From Candidatus Methanomethylicota archaeon (GTDB lineage: Archaea; Thermoproteota; Methanomethylicia; Methanomethylicales; Methanomethylicaceae), in contig JARXPF010000001.1 in the NCBI GenBank assembly GCA_029887765.1, positions 288,750 through 352,749 of the forward strand: a stretch of DNA of 64,000 nucleotides. The letters are read 5' to 3'. The notes under the pieces are model-generated. The model did no database searches. It was not told the DNA's origin and worked only from the letters and a program-made list of their open reading frames with translations. A program made the position numbers and the translations under genes. Shown piece by piece: positions 36,466-45,749 of this stretch. Within the stretch, counting starts at the first letter, position 1. Every line of letters begins with the position of its first letter.

Positions 36466-36726
36466 TTAACTTGGAAGTACTCTAACTTCACCATCTTTTA
36501 ATTTTTGAATTTTTATAGAAACTTTTCTTAAAGTTTTACCCTTTCCTCTAGACCATAAAATCATATTTAAATTATTATCTATTTTTATTTCTTCAGAATC
36601 TGTAATCTTTTTTGCTATTTCTCTAATGAGTTTAACTGCTCTTGGAGCTGCTCTTTTTCCAGATGCTAAATAAGCCTTTCTTAAATTTATAGTAATAGTT
36701 TTTTCCTCAATAATATCAGAGGACAT
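36466..36726 (-). CDS. rpl31e: Ribosomal protein L31e
   Basis: An 86-residue protein with TINLRKAYLASGKRAAPRAVKLIREIAKKI and LWSRGKGKTLRKVSI, the L31e pattern. Its ribosome site (GAGGTGA) overlaps the stop of L39e, so the two are coupled. Confidence 0.95.
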   Translation of the reverse strand: MSSDIIEEKTITINLRKAYLASGKRAAPRAVKLIREIAKKITDSEEIKIDNNLNMILWSRGKGKTLRKVSIKIQKLKDGEVRVLPS

Positions 36727-36738
36727 TTAAAATTCACC

Positions 36739-36894
36739 TCATAATTTCAGCTTTGTATGACGCCAATTACGAAGTTTAGGATGACGTCTAAACTTTCCTC
36801 TAGTTTTTGCCACTACCCATATAGGAACAGCACTATTCTGTTTACATGCTTTTATTAATCTTTTCTTTCTTGCAAAATGCTTATGACTTGACAA
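36739..36894 (-). CDS. rpl39e: Ribosomal protein L39e
   Basis: A 51-residue basic protein read from TTG 36894 (after GAGGTGAT) to TGA 36739. It contains KHFARKKRLIKACKQNSAVP, WVVAKT and the C-terminal RRHPKLRNWRHTKLKL, exactly the archaeal L39e length and pattern. It lines the ribosome exit tunnel. Confidence 0.96.
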   Translation of the reverse strand: MSSHKHFARKKRLIKACKQNSAVPIWVVAKTRGKFRRHPKLRNWRHTKLKL

Positions 36895-36903
36895 ATTATC
36901 ACC

Positions 36904-37227
36904 TCACATCCATGTTATTTTTATATCTCTTTTTCTACCTTGAAGTTCAATCAATATACTTTTAAGTTGTTCATCTGTAAGAGGAACAGGTAGTTTACCT
37001 TGTTGAGCTAAATTTATTAATTGAACTTCTAATTGTTCAGCAAATTCAGGTTTTACTATTTTTAAATTTGCTAATCTACTTCTTGCCTCTGGAGTAAGTA
37101 TTATTCGTAATATACTTTGTTTTCTAGCCTCTAATTCTCTTTTTCGCTCTTCTTCTGCTAATTTTTTCTGCATTTCTGCTAATTTTCTTCTTTTTATTAA
37201 TTCAATTTCTTCAAAGTCTTCTGACAA
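36904..37227 (-). CDS. PDCD5/TFAR19 family DNA-binding protein
   Basis: A 107-residue helical protein of the PDCD5 family. It has a charged N-terminal helix ([20 protein letters not shown]), then [36 protein letters not shown], which is the conserved core. Archaeal members bind DNA in vitro, but their role is unclear. It follows S19e by 5 bases and precedes L39e. Confidence 0.92.
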   Translation of the reverse strand: MSEDFEEIELIKRRKLAEMQKKLAEEERKRELEARKQSILRIILTPEARSRLANLKIVKPEFAEQLEVQLINLAQQGKLPVPLTDEQLKSILIELQGRKRDIKITWM

Positions 37228-37232
37228 GGAGG

Positions 37233-37706
37233 TTAACCTCCTTTAACAACTATGTATTTTGAAATTTCTGGCATTTCTTTTTGTAATTCTCTTAAAATTT
37301 TATATGCAATTCTATCTACAATACTTTTTCCTTTATCAGTAACAACTCTCCCCCTTGTGCCTAATTTAGTAACAAGACCAGCTTTTTCAAGTTGTTGTAA
37401 AGGCTTTCTTATCCATGCTCCACTTGCTTTATAAAAATGTTCACGTCTCATGCCTTTTTTAGCTCTTCCTCCATAAAAAGTTCTAAGTCTTTCAACACCT
37501 ACTGGACCTTCGAGATATATCTGTCTCAAAAGAGAAGCACATCTAATATACCACATATTAGGTTGAGTAGGAACTCTTTCAGTATGTCTACCTGTTTTAA
37601 CATAAAATGACCATGGAGGGGGTGTTATTTCTTTAAAATTCTCTTTAAGGTACTCTGCTAATTTATTAATTAATTTATCAGCAGGAACAAATTGGGCTAG
37701 AGTCAA
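37233..37706 (-). CDS. rps19e: Ribosomal protein S19e
   Basis: A 157-residue protein with [45 protein letters not shown] and the winged-helix part [17 protein letters not shown], all characteristic of S19e. It is involved in 30S maturation. It follows the RNase P gene after 43 bases. Confidence 0.95.
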   Translation of the reverse strand: MTLAQFVPADKLINKLAEYLKENFKEITPPPWSFYVKTGRHTERVPTQPNMWYIRCASLLRQIYLEGPVGVERLRTFYGGRAKKGMRREHFYKASGAWIRKPLQQLEKAGLVTKLGTRGRVVTDKGKSIVDRIAYKILRELQKEMPEISKYIVVKGG

Positions 37707-37749
37707 TCTTATTCCCTCTTAAACCGAGAAATAATTATTATATATCTTT

Positions 37750-38067
37750 TTATTTTTTACGTTTTTTAATTAAATAACGTTTTATTTCTCCACAAATTAA
37801 ACATGTTATAACTACATGAGGAGATCTTCTTGGCACAATTCTTACTCTAGATCTTATTCCAGGATATAGAAAAGAGTGACAAGATTTACATATAAAATAT
37901 TTCCATTTTTTGGGAATTCTTACTCTAGTTCTTTTAGATATTTCTAATGCCATTTCTACATATCTATCTGAAAGTGAAGGATTAGATTTAACATTTTCTA
38001 TGGCAAGTTTAAAAAGACCTTCTATTCTTTGAATAGCAATGTCCTTCATTATTTTATTTTTATGCAA
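37750..38067 (-). CDS. rnp4: RNase P protein component 4 (Rpp21)
   Basis: About 105 residues. The N-terminal helices (MKDIAIQRIEGLFKLAIENV) and a zinc ribbon with CKSCHSFLYPG and CLICGEIKRY knuckles match archaeal Rpp21. With Rpp29 it forms a pair that helps the RNase P RNA bind pre-tRNA. The TTG at 38067 lies 6 bases after GGTG. ATG 38049 is the alternative. It is divergent from emg1. Confidence 0.9.
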   Translation of the reverse strand: MHKNKIMKDIAIQRIEGLFKLAIENVKSNPSLSDRYVEMALEISKRTRVRIPKKWKYFICKSCHSFLYPGIRSRVRIVPRRSPHVVITCLICGEIKRYLIKKRKK

Positions 38068-38137
38068 AAATAACACCAAAAATAATGATACTATTAAGGC
38101 ATAAATGTTTTTAGTATCATTTTATAGCCAAATAGTT

Positions 38138-38821
38138 ATGGAAAAAATTAATATAGTATTAGCAAAATCTGCTCTTGAACTTATTCCCAAAGAAATAATA
38201 AATCATCCAGTTATTAAAAAATGGGCAGAAAGAAGAAAGAAGAATCCAGAAAAAATGCTTCTTGATATATCCTATCATTATGCTGCTATGAAAAAATTAA
38301 AAGATTGGGATAAAAGAGGAAGGCCAGATATAGTTCATATAACTTTGTTAAATTTATTAGGAAGTCCATTAAATGAAGAAGGATTTTTACAAACATTTGT
38401 TCATACTATAAATGATTTTTTAATAATAATAAATCCTGAAATAAATCTTCCAAGAAATTATTTAAGATTTTTAGGATTAATTGAACAATTATTTGAAATT
38501 GGAAGAGTGCCACCTAAGGGAAAATGGCTTATGAAAATAGAAAGAAAAAATCTAAGAGAATTAATTGAAGAAATAAAACCAACTACTACGATAATTTTAA
38601 CAGAAAAAGGAAAGAGAATGCAAATTGAAGAATTTGGTAAAAAAATTATACAAGAAGAGAATCCATTAATTATAATAGGAGGATTTCAAAGAGGAGAGTT
38701 TAGTGAAGAAGATTTTAAATTAGCTAATGAAAAGATATCTGTATATAAGAAATCGCTTGATACATGGATTATAGCTTCTATGATTGTATGTGAAATTGGG
38801 AGGTTATTGAAAATTGTATAA
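38138..38821 (+). CDS. emg1: rRNA (pseudouridine N1)-methyltransferase Emg1/Nep1
   Basis: A 227-residue SPOUT-class protein. It begins EKINIVLAKSALELIP and has RGRPDIVHITLLNLLGSPLN, EINLPRNYLRFLGLIEQLF and the knot region IIIGGFQRGEF. It methylates a pseudouridine in the small-subunit rRNA head and aids assembly. The first ATG of the longer frame at 38105 would add a hydrophobic, unconserved stretch, so 38138 is chosen. It overlaps sir2 by 8 bases. Confidence 0.93.
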   Translation: MEKINIVLAKSALELIPKEIINHPVIKKWAERRKKNPEKMLLDISYHYAAMKKLKDWDKRGRPDIVHITLLNLLGSPLNEEGFLQTFVHTINDFLIIINPEINLPRNYLRFLGLIEQLFEIGRVPPKGKWLMKIERKNLRELIEEIKPTTTIILTEKGKRMQIEEFGKKIIQEENPLIIIGGFQRGEFSEEDFKLANEKISVYKKSLDTWIIASMIVCEIGRLLKIV

Positions 38822-39554
38822 TGAAATTAAGAAAGCTGTAGAATTATTAAAAAATTCATCTTATGCAATTGCTTTTACTGGAGCAGGGATAAGTACTGAG
38901 AGTAATATACCAGACTTTAGAGGGAGTCAAGGGCTTTGGAAAAAATTTGATCCAAAAATGGCATCTAGAAGTTTTTTTAAAGAAAATCCTGATGAATTTT
39001 GGAATTTTTATTCTCAAAGATATGAAATAATTGCATATGCAAATCCTAATGAAGGACATATAGCTTTAGCAAAACTTGAAGAACTTGGAATAATAAAATA
39101 CTTAATAACACAAAATATAGATAGACTTCATATTAAAGCAGGTTCTAAATCAATAATAGAACTTCATGGAAATATATTAATGAGTCATTGTAATAATTGT
39201 TTTCATGAAAAAGAAACGAGAGAATGTATTGAAGAATTTAAGAAATTTGGAAAAGCTCCAAAATGTGATTACTGTAATGGATTTATGAGACCTTCTGTAG
39301 TATTATTTGAAGAACCTGTTAAGCTCATAGATATTGCTATGGAAATTGCATATAGAAGTGATTGTTGTATAGTAATAGGTTCTTCACTTATGGTATATCC
39401 TGCAGCTTTAATACCAGAAATCGTTAAAAGACAAGGGGGAAGTTTAATAATTATTAATTTCGATTCCACACCTTTAGATGAAATTGCAGATATTGTAATT
39501 AGAGAGAAAGCCTCAATAGTTTTGAAGAAAATTTTAGAAGCATTTAAAAATTAA
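38814..39554 (+). CDS. sir2: Sir2-type NAD-dependent protein deacylase
   Basis: A 246-residue sirtuin. NAD site AFTGAGISTESNIPDFRG is near residue 20, TQNIDRLH near 98, the catalytic His in ELHGN near 116, and a zinc site with CNNC and CDYC. It should remove acetyl or other acyl groups from proteins. Alba is a known target in Sulfolobus and is encoded at 20897-21202. The TTG start overlaps the end of emg1 by 8 bases, and GGAGGT is upstream. Confidence 0.94.
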   Translation: MYNEIKKAVELLKNSSYAIAFTGAGISTESNIPDFRGSQGLWKKFDPKMASRSFFKENPDEFWNFYSQRYEIIAYANPNEGHIALAKLEELGIIKYLITQNIDRLHIKAGSKSIIELHGNILMSHCNNCFHEKETRECIEEFKKFGKAPKCDYCNGFMRPSVVLFEEPVKLIDIAMEIAYRSDCCIVIGSSLMVYPAALIPEIVKRQGGSLIIINFDSTPLDEIADIVIREKASIVLKKILEAFKN

Positions 39555-39600
39555 TCATGATGAAGAATTTTTATATAATAAATTTAAGCTGTGATTAAAT

Positions 39601-40593
39601 ATGAATCCAATATTAATTTTACCCATAATAATTTCATTTCTTTGTACATTCATTATGATAATTAAATGGATACCTATTGCACATAAGTTAGAATTAGTTG
39701 GAATTGATATGAATAAGCCTACTAAACCTAAAGTAGCTGAAATAGGAGGTATACCATTATTAGGAGGAATTTTAGGAGGTTTTCTTTCATATGTTGGTAT
39801 TAATACATTTATACTTGGACAAATTTCAATAAACTTAGCACTTTTTGCTACAATTTCAACAATATTGATTATAGCTTTTATTGGATTTGTGGATGATTTA
39901 TTAGGATGGAAAATGGGATTAAAACAATGGCAAAAACCACTTTTAACAATACCAGCAGCATTACCAATGATGGTTACAAATCTTGGAAAAACTACTATTT
40001 CATTACCATTCTTTGGAAATGTAGAATTAGGTCTTCTATATCCATTTTTAATAGTTCCAATAGGAATTGTAGGAGCTTCTAATGGTTTTAATATGCTTGC
40101 AGGTTATAATGGACTTGAAGCAGGAATGGGAATTGTTATAATATCAGCAATGAGTATAGTGGCATATCATACTGGAAGTAGTTGGGTAGCAATGATTGGA
40201 GTCATAACAGTAGCTTCACTTATTGCATTTTTATACTTTAATTGGTATCCTGCAAAAATTTTCCCAGGAAATGCTTTTACTTATATGATAGGAAGTATAA
40301 TGGCATGTATGGCAATATTAGGAAATTTTGAAAAACTTGCATTAATACTTTTCATACCATATTACATGGATTTTATATTCGGTTTAAGAGGAAGAATGAA
40401 AATAGAAGCTTTTGGAAAAGTAAATAGTGATTGGACTCTTGATAAACCATATCCTAAAATTTGTGATGTTACTCATTTAGCTATTGTAATAATTAAAAAA
40501 ATAAAAGGAAGAGTATATGAAAAAGATGTCACTATTAGTATAATAATTTTTGAAATAATTTTAGCAATTATTGGTATTAAAATGTATATTTAG
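39601..40593 (+). CDS. GPT/MraY-family GlcNAc-1-phosphate transferase
   Basis: A 330-residue membrane enzyme with about ten helices. The catalytic aspartates lie in FIGFVDDLLGWKMG near residue 100, with GASNGFNMLAGYNGLEAGMG near 160 and NWYPAKIFPGNAFTYMIGS near 218. It transfers a HexNAc-1-phosphate from UDP to dolichyl phosphate, the first step of archaeal N-glycan or related lipid-linked sugar synthesis (AglH type). The GlmU-like gene at 61810-63084 could supply UDP-GlcNAc. It is encoded alone after sir2. Confidence 0.9.
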   Translation: MNPILILPIIISFLCTFIMIIKWIPIAHKLELVGIDMNKPTKPKVAEIGGIPLLGGILGGFLSYVGINTFILGQISINLALFATISTILIIAFIGFVDDLLGWKMGLKQWQKPLLTIPAALPMMVTNLGKTTISLPFFGNVELGLLYPFLIVPIGIVGASNGFNMLAGYNGLEAGMGIVIISAMSIVAYHTGSSWVAMIGVITVASLIAFLYFNWYPAKIFPGNAFTYMIGSIMACMAILGNFEKLALILFIPYYMDFIFGLRGRMKIEAFGKVNSDWTLDKPYPKICDVTHLAIVIIKKIKGRVYEKDVTISIIIFEIILAIIGIKMYI

Positions 40594-40753
40594 TTTATTT
40601 TATTATTAAAAATTGTAATTCTATTTTATATAAATTTAAAATGTACTCTAAGTATTAAATTATACAAGTAAAAAATATTAATTATTTATGATAAAGAATA
40701 AATAAGTACAACTAAAAATTTACACTATTATAACTATGAATGGTGTACTATAT

Positions 40754-41800
40754 ATGAAACGTATACTTGTTACGGGAGCAGGGGGACCTGCTGGAGTAAA
40801 TTTTATTAAAAGTCTTAGAATTGCCCCTGAAAAATTTTTCATAGTAGGGAGTGACATAAATAAATATTATTTAGAATTGCCTGATGTAGATGTTAGACAA
40901 CTATCAATTCCATGTACTCATCCAAACTATATTGATTTTCTCAATGAAGTTATAAAAAGATACAATATAGAAATGGTACATCCACAACCTGACATTGAAG
41001 TAAGAGTGATTTCAGAAAATAGAGAAAAAATAAAAGCTAAAACTTTTCTTCCAAGAAAAGAAACTATAAGAATATGTCAAGATAAATTGAAATCTGCAAA
41101 AATTTGGGAAGATGCGGGAATTCCTGTTGCAAAAACTATTGAAATAGAAAATGAGGATTCAATAGAAATAGCAGCAAAAGAATTAGGTTTTCCATTTTGG
41201 ATAAGAGCTGCATCCGGAGCAGGAGGAAGGGGGGCTACACCTTGTTATAATTTAGAAATGGGAAAAGCTTGGATAAAATATTGGAGAACAAGAGGAGAAA
41301 ATTGGAAATTTATTGCTCAAGAATATTTACCAGGAAAAAATCTTGCATTTCATAGTATATGGAAGGACGGTGAACTAATAGTATCACAAGTAAGAGAAAG
41401 AATTGAATATATATATCCACATCTTGCACCATCAGGAATTACAGGAACACCAAGTGTTGCAGTTACTGTAAATAGACCAGATGTTGATAAAATAGCAACT
41501 GAATGTATATTAGCTATTGATAAAAAACCATCTGGGATATTTTGTGTAGATCTTAAAGAAAATAAAGAAGGTATTCCTTGTCCTACTGAAATAAATGCAG
41601 GAAGATTCTTTACCACAAGTCTATTTTTCTCTCAAGCTGGCTTAAACATGCCATATATATATGTTCGTTTAGCATATGGAGAAGAAGTAACAAATTTAAA
41701 AAAATATAATGCATTAGGAGAAGGATTTTATTGGATAAGACACATGGACTCTGGACCTATTCTTATTAGAGAAGGTGAATGGAGATTCGTAAAATTTTAG
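40754..41800 (+). CDS. ATP-grasp ligase, carbamoyl-phosphate-synthase-like
   Basis: A 348-residue ATP-grasp protein. A Rossmann pre-domain opens KRILVTGAGGPAGVNFIKSL. The ATP-grasp core follows, with FPFWIRAASGAGGRGA near residue 155 and a FCVDLKENKEGIPCPTEINAGRFF segment near 260 that holds metal ligands. It joins a carboxylate to an amine or thiol via acyl phosphate, but the substrate is not visible. The ATG at 40754 follows GGTG at 8 bases. ATG 40736 is weaker. It overlaps a HAD phosphatase gene by 22 bases, so the two likely act in one pathway. Confidence 0.8.
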   Translation: MKRILVTGAGGPAGVNFIKSLRIAPEKFFIVGSDINKYYLELPDVDVRQLSIPCTHPNYIDFLNEVIKRYNIEMVHPQPDIEVRVISENREKIKAKTFLPRKETIRICQDKLKSAKIWEDAGIPVAKTIEIENEDSIEIAAKELGFPFWIRAASGAGGRGATPCYNLEMGKAWIKYWRTRGENWKFIAQEYLPGKNLAFHSIWKDGELIVSQVRERIEYIYPHLAPSGITGTPSVAVTVNRPDVDKIATECILAIDKKPSGIFCVDLKENKEGIPCPTEINAGRFFTTSLFFSQAGLNMPYIYVRLAYGEEVTNLKKYNALGEGFYWIRHMDSGPILIREGEWRFVKF

Positions 41801-42387
41801 GAGTTTTATTTGATTTAGATGGAACACTTGTTAGAATACCGATTAATTATACTGAATTAAGAGAAAAGCTTAAGAAAATAGCATTAAAATATGGAGTACA
41901 TAGTGATTTTAAACCAATAATTGGTGAAATAGATAGATTAGCTAAAATTTTAAAAAATAAAGAAGAATTTATTGAAGAATGTATTAAAATAGTGGATTAT
42001 TATGAAGAGAAAGCTGTTGAGTCTGTTGAACTTATAACAGGTGCTAAAGAGTGTTTATCACTATTGAAATCAATGGGAAAGAAAATAGGAGTGGTTTCTA
42101 ATAATTCGAATTCCTGTGTGATAAAGGTATTAAAAAATACAGATTTATTAAAATATATTGATGTTTTAGTAGGAAGAGAAAAATTAAAAGTTAAACCAGA
42201 TCCATATCCAATATTATTAGCAATTGATAAACTTAATATAAAAAATGAAAATGTAATAATGATAGGAGATAGTGAAATTGACTTAGAAGCTGCAAAGAAA
42301 GCAGGAATTACAGGCTATATTTTTAAAGGAAGTAATTTATATGATTTTATTTATTCCATTGAAGATCTAAGTAATGGATTAAGATAG
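41779..42387 (+). CDS. HAD-family hydrolase
   Basis: A 202-residue HAD phosphatase. Motif I VLFDLDGTLVRI is near residue 8, motif II VVSNNSNS near 105 and motif III KPDPYPILLAI with MIGDSEIDLEAAKKAG near 140-170. The cap is small and helical (subclass I), as in phosphoglycolate-type phosphatases, but the substrate is not predictable. It starts inside the ATP-grasp gene. Confidence 0.88.
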   Translation: MEIRKILGVLFDLDGTLVRIPINYTELREKLKKIALKYGVHSDFKPIIGEIDRLAKILKNKEEFIEECIKIVDYYEEKAVESVELITGAKECLSLLKSMGKKIGVVSNNSNSCVIKVLKNTDLLKYIDVLVGREKLKVKPDPYPILLAIDKLNIKNENVIMIGDSEIDLEAAKKAGITGYIFKGSNLYDFIYSIEDLSNGLR

Positions 42388-42726
42388 AAATTTGATTAAT
42401 GAATTTACTATAATCTGTTTTAACTAATCAGCCTACTTAAGAATTATAGTTTTAAATTAGTTAAGATTATAATTAATCTAATAAAAAATTATTTAAATAA
42501 GTTATTTACGACTAGATAAAATTTTTTAAATAATGTAATCATAAGTTATTAAAAATTTTCATAGAAAAAATATAATATTAAAATTATTTAATATTATATT
42601 TTTTCTATAGTTTATTTAAATTCTTGTAATATTAATCTAATAGTGTTTATTATAATTGAATGTCATCGAATTAAAACCCTATTACTCAATATCATTATTT
42701 TTTTTATATAAATCAAAAATAATGGT
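42388..42726. other. AT-rich gap with palindromes between convergent units
   Basis: No gene is seen in this 339-base stretch. It lies between the ends of the rightward HAD gene and leftward tRNA-Gly. It holds the 48-bp perfect palindrome at 42561-42608, a 16-bp palindrome (AGATTA/TAATCT) at 42464-42479 and many A/T runs. It most likely serves transcription termination from both sides. Confidence 0.55.
42561..42608. repeat. Perfect 22-bp inverted repeat, 4-nt loop
   Basis: The arms 42561-42582 and 42587-42608 are exact reverse complements around loop ATTA. Each arm has an A6 or T6 run and almost no G or C. It may act as a bidirectional terminator hairpin, a binding site for a dimeric protein, or a relic of a small transposable element. 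The flanks do not show an obvious target duplication. Confidence 0.85.
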
Positions 42727-42801
42727 GCGGTCGCCGGGATTTGAACCCGGGATCCAAGGCTTGGGAAGCCTTTATCCTAGACCAGGCTAGACCACGACCG
42801 C
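42727..42801 (-). tRNA. tRNA-Gly (anticodon CCC)
   Basis: A 75-nt minus-strand tRNA. Acceptor GCGGTCG/CGACCGC, D stem GTCT/GGAT with an 11-nt loop, anticodon stem AAGGC/GCCTT with loop TTCCCAA (anticodon CCC), and T arm CCGGG-TTCAAAT-CCCGG. It reads GGG. No intron. It lies 42 bases after the EF-2 gene on the same strand. Confidence 0.95.
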
Positions 42802-42843
42802 TTATAGAAATAATAGAAAATTTGAATTTATAGATATTTTGGA

Positions 42844-45051
42844 TTACATTGACATAAAGTCTTCTGGTTTTGGTGGTTCTGGAGGCAAGCCTTTTCTTTC
42901 TCTTATCTTTCTTATAATATCTTTCATCATATTTGAAGGTACAGGTGCCCATCTTGCAAATTCTGTACCCCAAAATGCTTTTCCTGCAGTAGCACTTCTT
43001 AATTGATCTGCTAAATCAAAAGTTTCAGCTACAGGTATTTCAGCAATAACATTCATATTATTTCCACTTTGAGTCATTGATATGATTCTTCCTCTTTTTC
43101 CTGCAAGTACTCTTGTAACACCGCCTAAGTACTCCTGTGGCACTTTTATGTCAAGTTTTAATATTGGTTCTAATAATATTGGATTGGCTGATAAAAATCC
43201 TTGAAACATAGCATCACGCATGGCTGGCATTATTTGAGCTGGTCCTCTATGAGCTGGATCCTCATGAATTAAAGCATCAACTATTTTTACTAATAGACCT
43301 CTTATAGGTTCTCTACATAATGGTCCTTCTGCTACATTAAGTCTAAATGCTTGAATTATAGTATCTTTTATTTCTCGCATATATTGAAGACCTTTTGTAG
43401 CATCAACAAGTATATTAATATAAGAATCTATCGCCCAAATTCCTCTAGCAATATCTGTATCCCATCCAGCTTGTTCACGTAAAATTTTTGCTCTTTCACG
43501 AGAGTCCATATCTTCATGAACTATTCCCTTTTGTACTAGTTCTATTGTTTTTTCATCAAGAGGTTCTACAGTGACGTATAATCTATTGTGTTTATTAGGA
43601 GATTTTCCTTCAAATGGACCTGCAGATTTTGTTAATGTTTCTCTATAAACTACTATTGGTGGAGAAGTTATAATTTCTAAACCTCCAGTCCTTTGTTTTA
43701 AGTCCCAAAGAGCAATTTCTAAATGAAGACTCCCCATACCTGCAATTAAATATTCTCCAGTTTCTTGATTTATTTTAACAGATAAAGTTGGATCTTCAAT
43801 AGCCATTCTATGAAGTGCATCAACAAGTTTTGGTAAATCTCTACTAAACTTTGGTTCTATGGCAATAGTAACAACAGGCTCACTAATATACTTCATTTTT
43901 TCAAATGGAACCATTTTGTCTTTATCATCTGGTCTAACCAAGGTTTCTCCTGCTCTTATATTCTCAAGTCCCAATAGAGCAACTATATTACCAGCTGAAA
44001 TTTCATTAGTTACTTCTCTATATGGCCCCATGTATAAGCTTACTTGTTGAACTCTTCCTTCACTCTTTGCCATTAGACCATATAATATTTCTCCTTCATG
44101 TACTGTACCAGAAAAAACTCTTCCTGTTACAACTGGACCTGCATGAGGGTCTACAACAACTTTATTTACACAAATTACTAAAGGACCATTTTCATCACAA
44201 TTAAGCATAGCTTGACCAATAGGACTATTTAAATCACCACGCCATATTTTTGGAATTCTATACTTTTGAGCTTCTATAGGATTAGGAATATGATTTACTA
44301 CCATATCTAAAATAGCAACATGTAATGGAAATTCTTTTTGTAAAAATTCTATATCATTTCTTTCATAAGCATCTATTATATCAGAAAATTTCATACCTTT
44401 AGCTTGTATTATTGGAAGTGTAAATCCCCATTTATGAAGTGCTGATCCAAAAGCTACTTGTCCCTTACTTGGATTTACTTTCCACTTATTCTTAAACTCA
44501 GGATCAGCGTATGTATCTATAAGAGTATTGAAGTCTTTTATTATTTTCATTAATCTTTCTTGAATTTCTTGTGGATTAAGACGAAGTTCTTTTATTAATC
44601 TATCTATTTTATTTATATAAAGTAATGGTCTAACTCTCTCTTCCATACTCTGTCTAATTACAGTTTCTGTTTGAGTCATTACACCTTCAACACTATCTAC
44701 GACACATATTCCACCATCCATTACTCTCAGTGATCTAGTTACATGTCCTGTAAAATCTACGTGTCCTGGAGTGTCAACAAGATTTATAACATAGCTCTTC
44801 CCATTCCATTCATGAAGAAGACTCACATTTGCAGCTTTTACAGTCATTTGTCTTAATTGTTCAATTTCTACATAATCTAACGCAAGAGCTTGAGCTGCTA
44901 CTTTTTGAGAAATAAGACCTGCGCCAGCGAGTAAACTATCAGATAAAGTAGTCTTACCATGATCTACATGAGCTAAAGTCCCTATATTTCTAACATATTC
45001 TTTATTTTTCATTAATTTTATAATTTCCTCAGTCTGTCTATACTTTGGCAA
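42844..45051 (-). CDS. fusA: Translation elongation factor EF-2
   Basis: A 735-residue translocase GTPase. G1 AHVDHGKTTLSDSL is near residue 27, G3 DTPGHVDF near 93, G4 NKIDRL near 147, and the domain IV tip EDPAHRGPAQIMPA near 600 contains the His that archaea convert to diphthamide. It starts with TTG at 45051 after GAGGCGC. It catalyses tRNA-mRNA movement on the ribosome. Confidence 0.97.
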   Translation of the reverse strand: MPKYRQTEEIIKLMKNKEYVRNIGTLAHVDHGKTTLSDSLLAGAGLISQKVAAQALALDYVEIEQLRQMTVKAANVSLLHEWNGKSYVINLVDTPGHVDFTGHVTRSLRVMDGGICVVDSVEGVMTQTETVIRQSMEERVRPLLYINKIDRLIKELRLNPQEIQERLMKIIKDFNTLIDTYADPEFKNKWKVNPSKGQVAFGSALHKWGFTLPIIQAKGMKFSDIIDAYERNDIEFLQKEFPLHVAILDMVVNHIPNPIEAQKYRIPKIWRGDLNSPIGQAMLNCDENGPLVICVNKVVVDPHAGPVVTGRVFSGTVHEGEILYGLMAKSEGRVQQVSLYMGPYREVTNEISAGNIVALLGLENIRAGETLVRPDDKDKMVPFEKMKYISEPVVTIAIEPKFSRDLPKLVDALHRMAIEDPTLSVKINQETGEYLIAGMGSLHLEIALWDLKQRTGGLEIITSPPIVVYRETLTKSAGPFEGKSPNKHNRLYVTVEPLDEKTIELVQKGIVHEDMDSRERAKILREQAGWDTDIARGIWAIDSYINILVDATKGLQYMREIKDTIIQAFRLNVAEGPLCREPIRGLLVKIVDALIHEDPAHRGPAQIMPAMRDAMFQGFLSANPILLEPILKLDIKVPQEYLGGVTRVLAGKRGRIISMTQSGNNMNVIAEIPVAETFDLADQLRSATAGKAFWGTEFARWAPVPSNMMKDIIRKIRERKGLPPEPPKPEDFMSM

Positions 45052-45103
45052 TTTAAGCGCCTCGTAAAAAGCGAATACAAAAAGGGTTTTAAAATTTTAT
45101 GCT

Positions 45104-45715
45104 TTATTCTATTGTAGAGTGACGCACCTTAAGATCCTCTTCAGTCTTACCTAAACATTGCATTAAGTCTGCAATTAAACTATCTAAGAATATATTTAAT
45201 GTAATTTCAAAAAGAGTTCCAAGAGGAGCTAATGGCTCATGTTCTCCTAAAATTTGTCTTACATTATAATCATTTTCACAAGCTAATTTTGTTCTTCCAG
45301 GTACAAATATAACATAATCTGCAATTTTAGCTAATGGTGAATCTTTATGAGAAGTAATAGCAATAACTTTTGCTTTAACTTCTTTTGCTGCAGAAGCAAC
45401 TGTTAAAATAAGTCTTGTAGTACCAGAACCAGAAATTGCTATAACTAAATCTCCTTCTCCAAGAGCAGGTGAAATTGTTTCTCCAAATACAAAAACATTA
45501 AAACCAAGATGCATTAAACGCATAGCAAAAGCTTTTCCTGCTAATCCAGATCTTCCTGCACCTACAACAAGAACTTTTTTATTATTTTTCATTGTATCAA
45601 GAAGAGTTTTTATAAAGAAGTCTATTTCTTGTTCATTTATAATATTTGATGCATAAAGAACATAATTTGCAATTTCTTGCATAAATTTCTTAACTATATG
45701 AGACATAATACTCAA
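45104..45715 (-). CDS. hxlB: 6-phospho-3-hexuloisomerase (SIS domain)
   Basis: A 203-residue SIS-domain protein. VLVVGAGRSGLAGKAFAMRLMHLGF near residue 44 and LVIAISGSGTTR near 90 form the sugar-phosphate site. The C-terminal LGEHEPLAPLGTLFEITLNIFLD matches archaeal PHI. In many archaea PHI with hexulose-6-phosphate synthase turns fructose-6-P into ribulose-5-P for nucleotide synthesis. The synthase gene is not in this window. ATG 45706 is an alternative start. Confidence 0.9.
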   Translation of the reverse strand: MSIMSHIVKKFMQEIANYVLYASNIINEQEIDFFIKTLLDTMKNNKKVLVVGAGRSGLAGKAFAMRLMHLGFNVFVFGETISPALGEGDLVIAISGSGTTRLILTVASAAKEVKAKVIAITSHKDSPLAKIADYVIFVPGRTKLACENDYNVRQILGEHEPLAPLGTLFEITLNIFLDSLIADLMQCLGKTEEDLKVRHSTIE

Positions 45716-45749
45716 TTGAGAGAAGAGCGCTAGAATATTTAAAATTTCT

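Noticed and set aside
42464..42479. 16-bp palindrome AGATTA-TAAT-TAATCT as a replication-origin element.
   Set aside because: There is no cdc6/orc gene nearby and no repeated ORB-like motif. A short A/T palindrome is expected by chance here.
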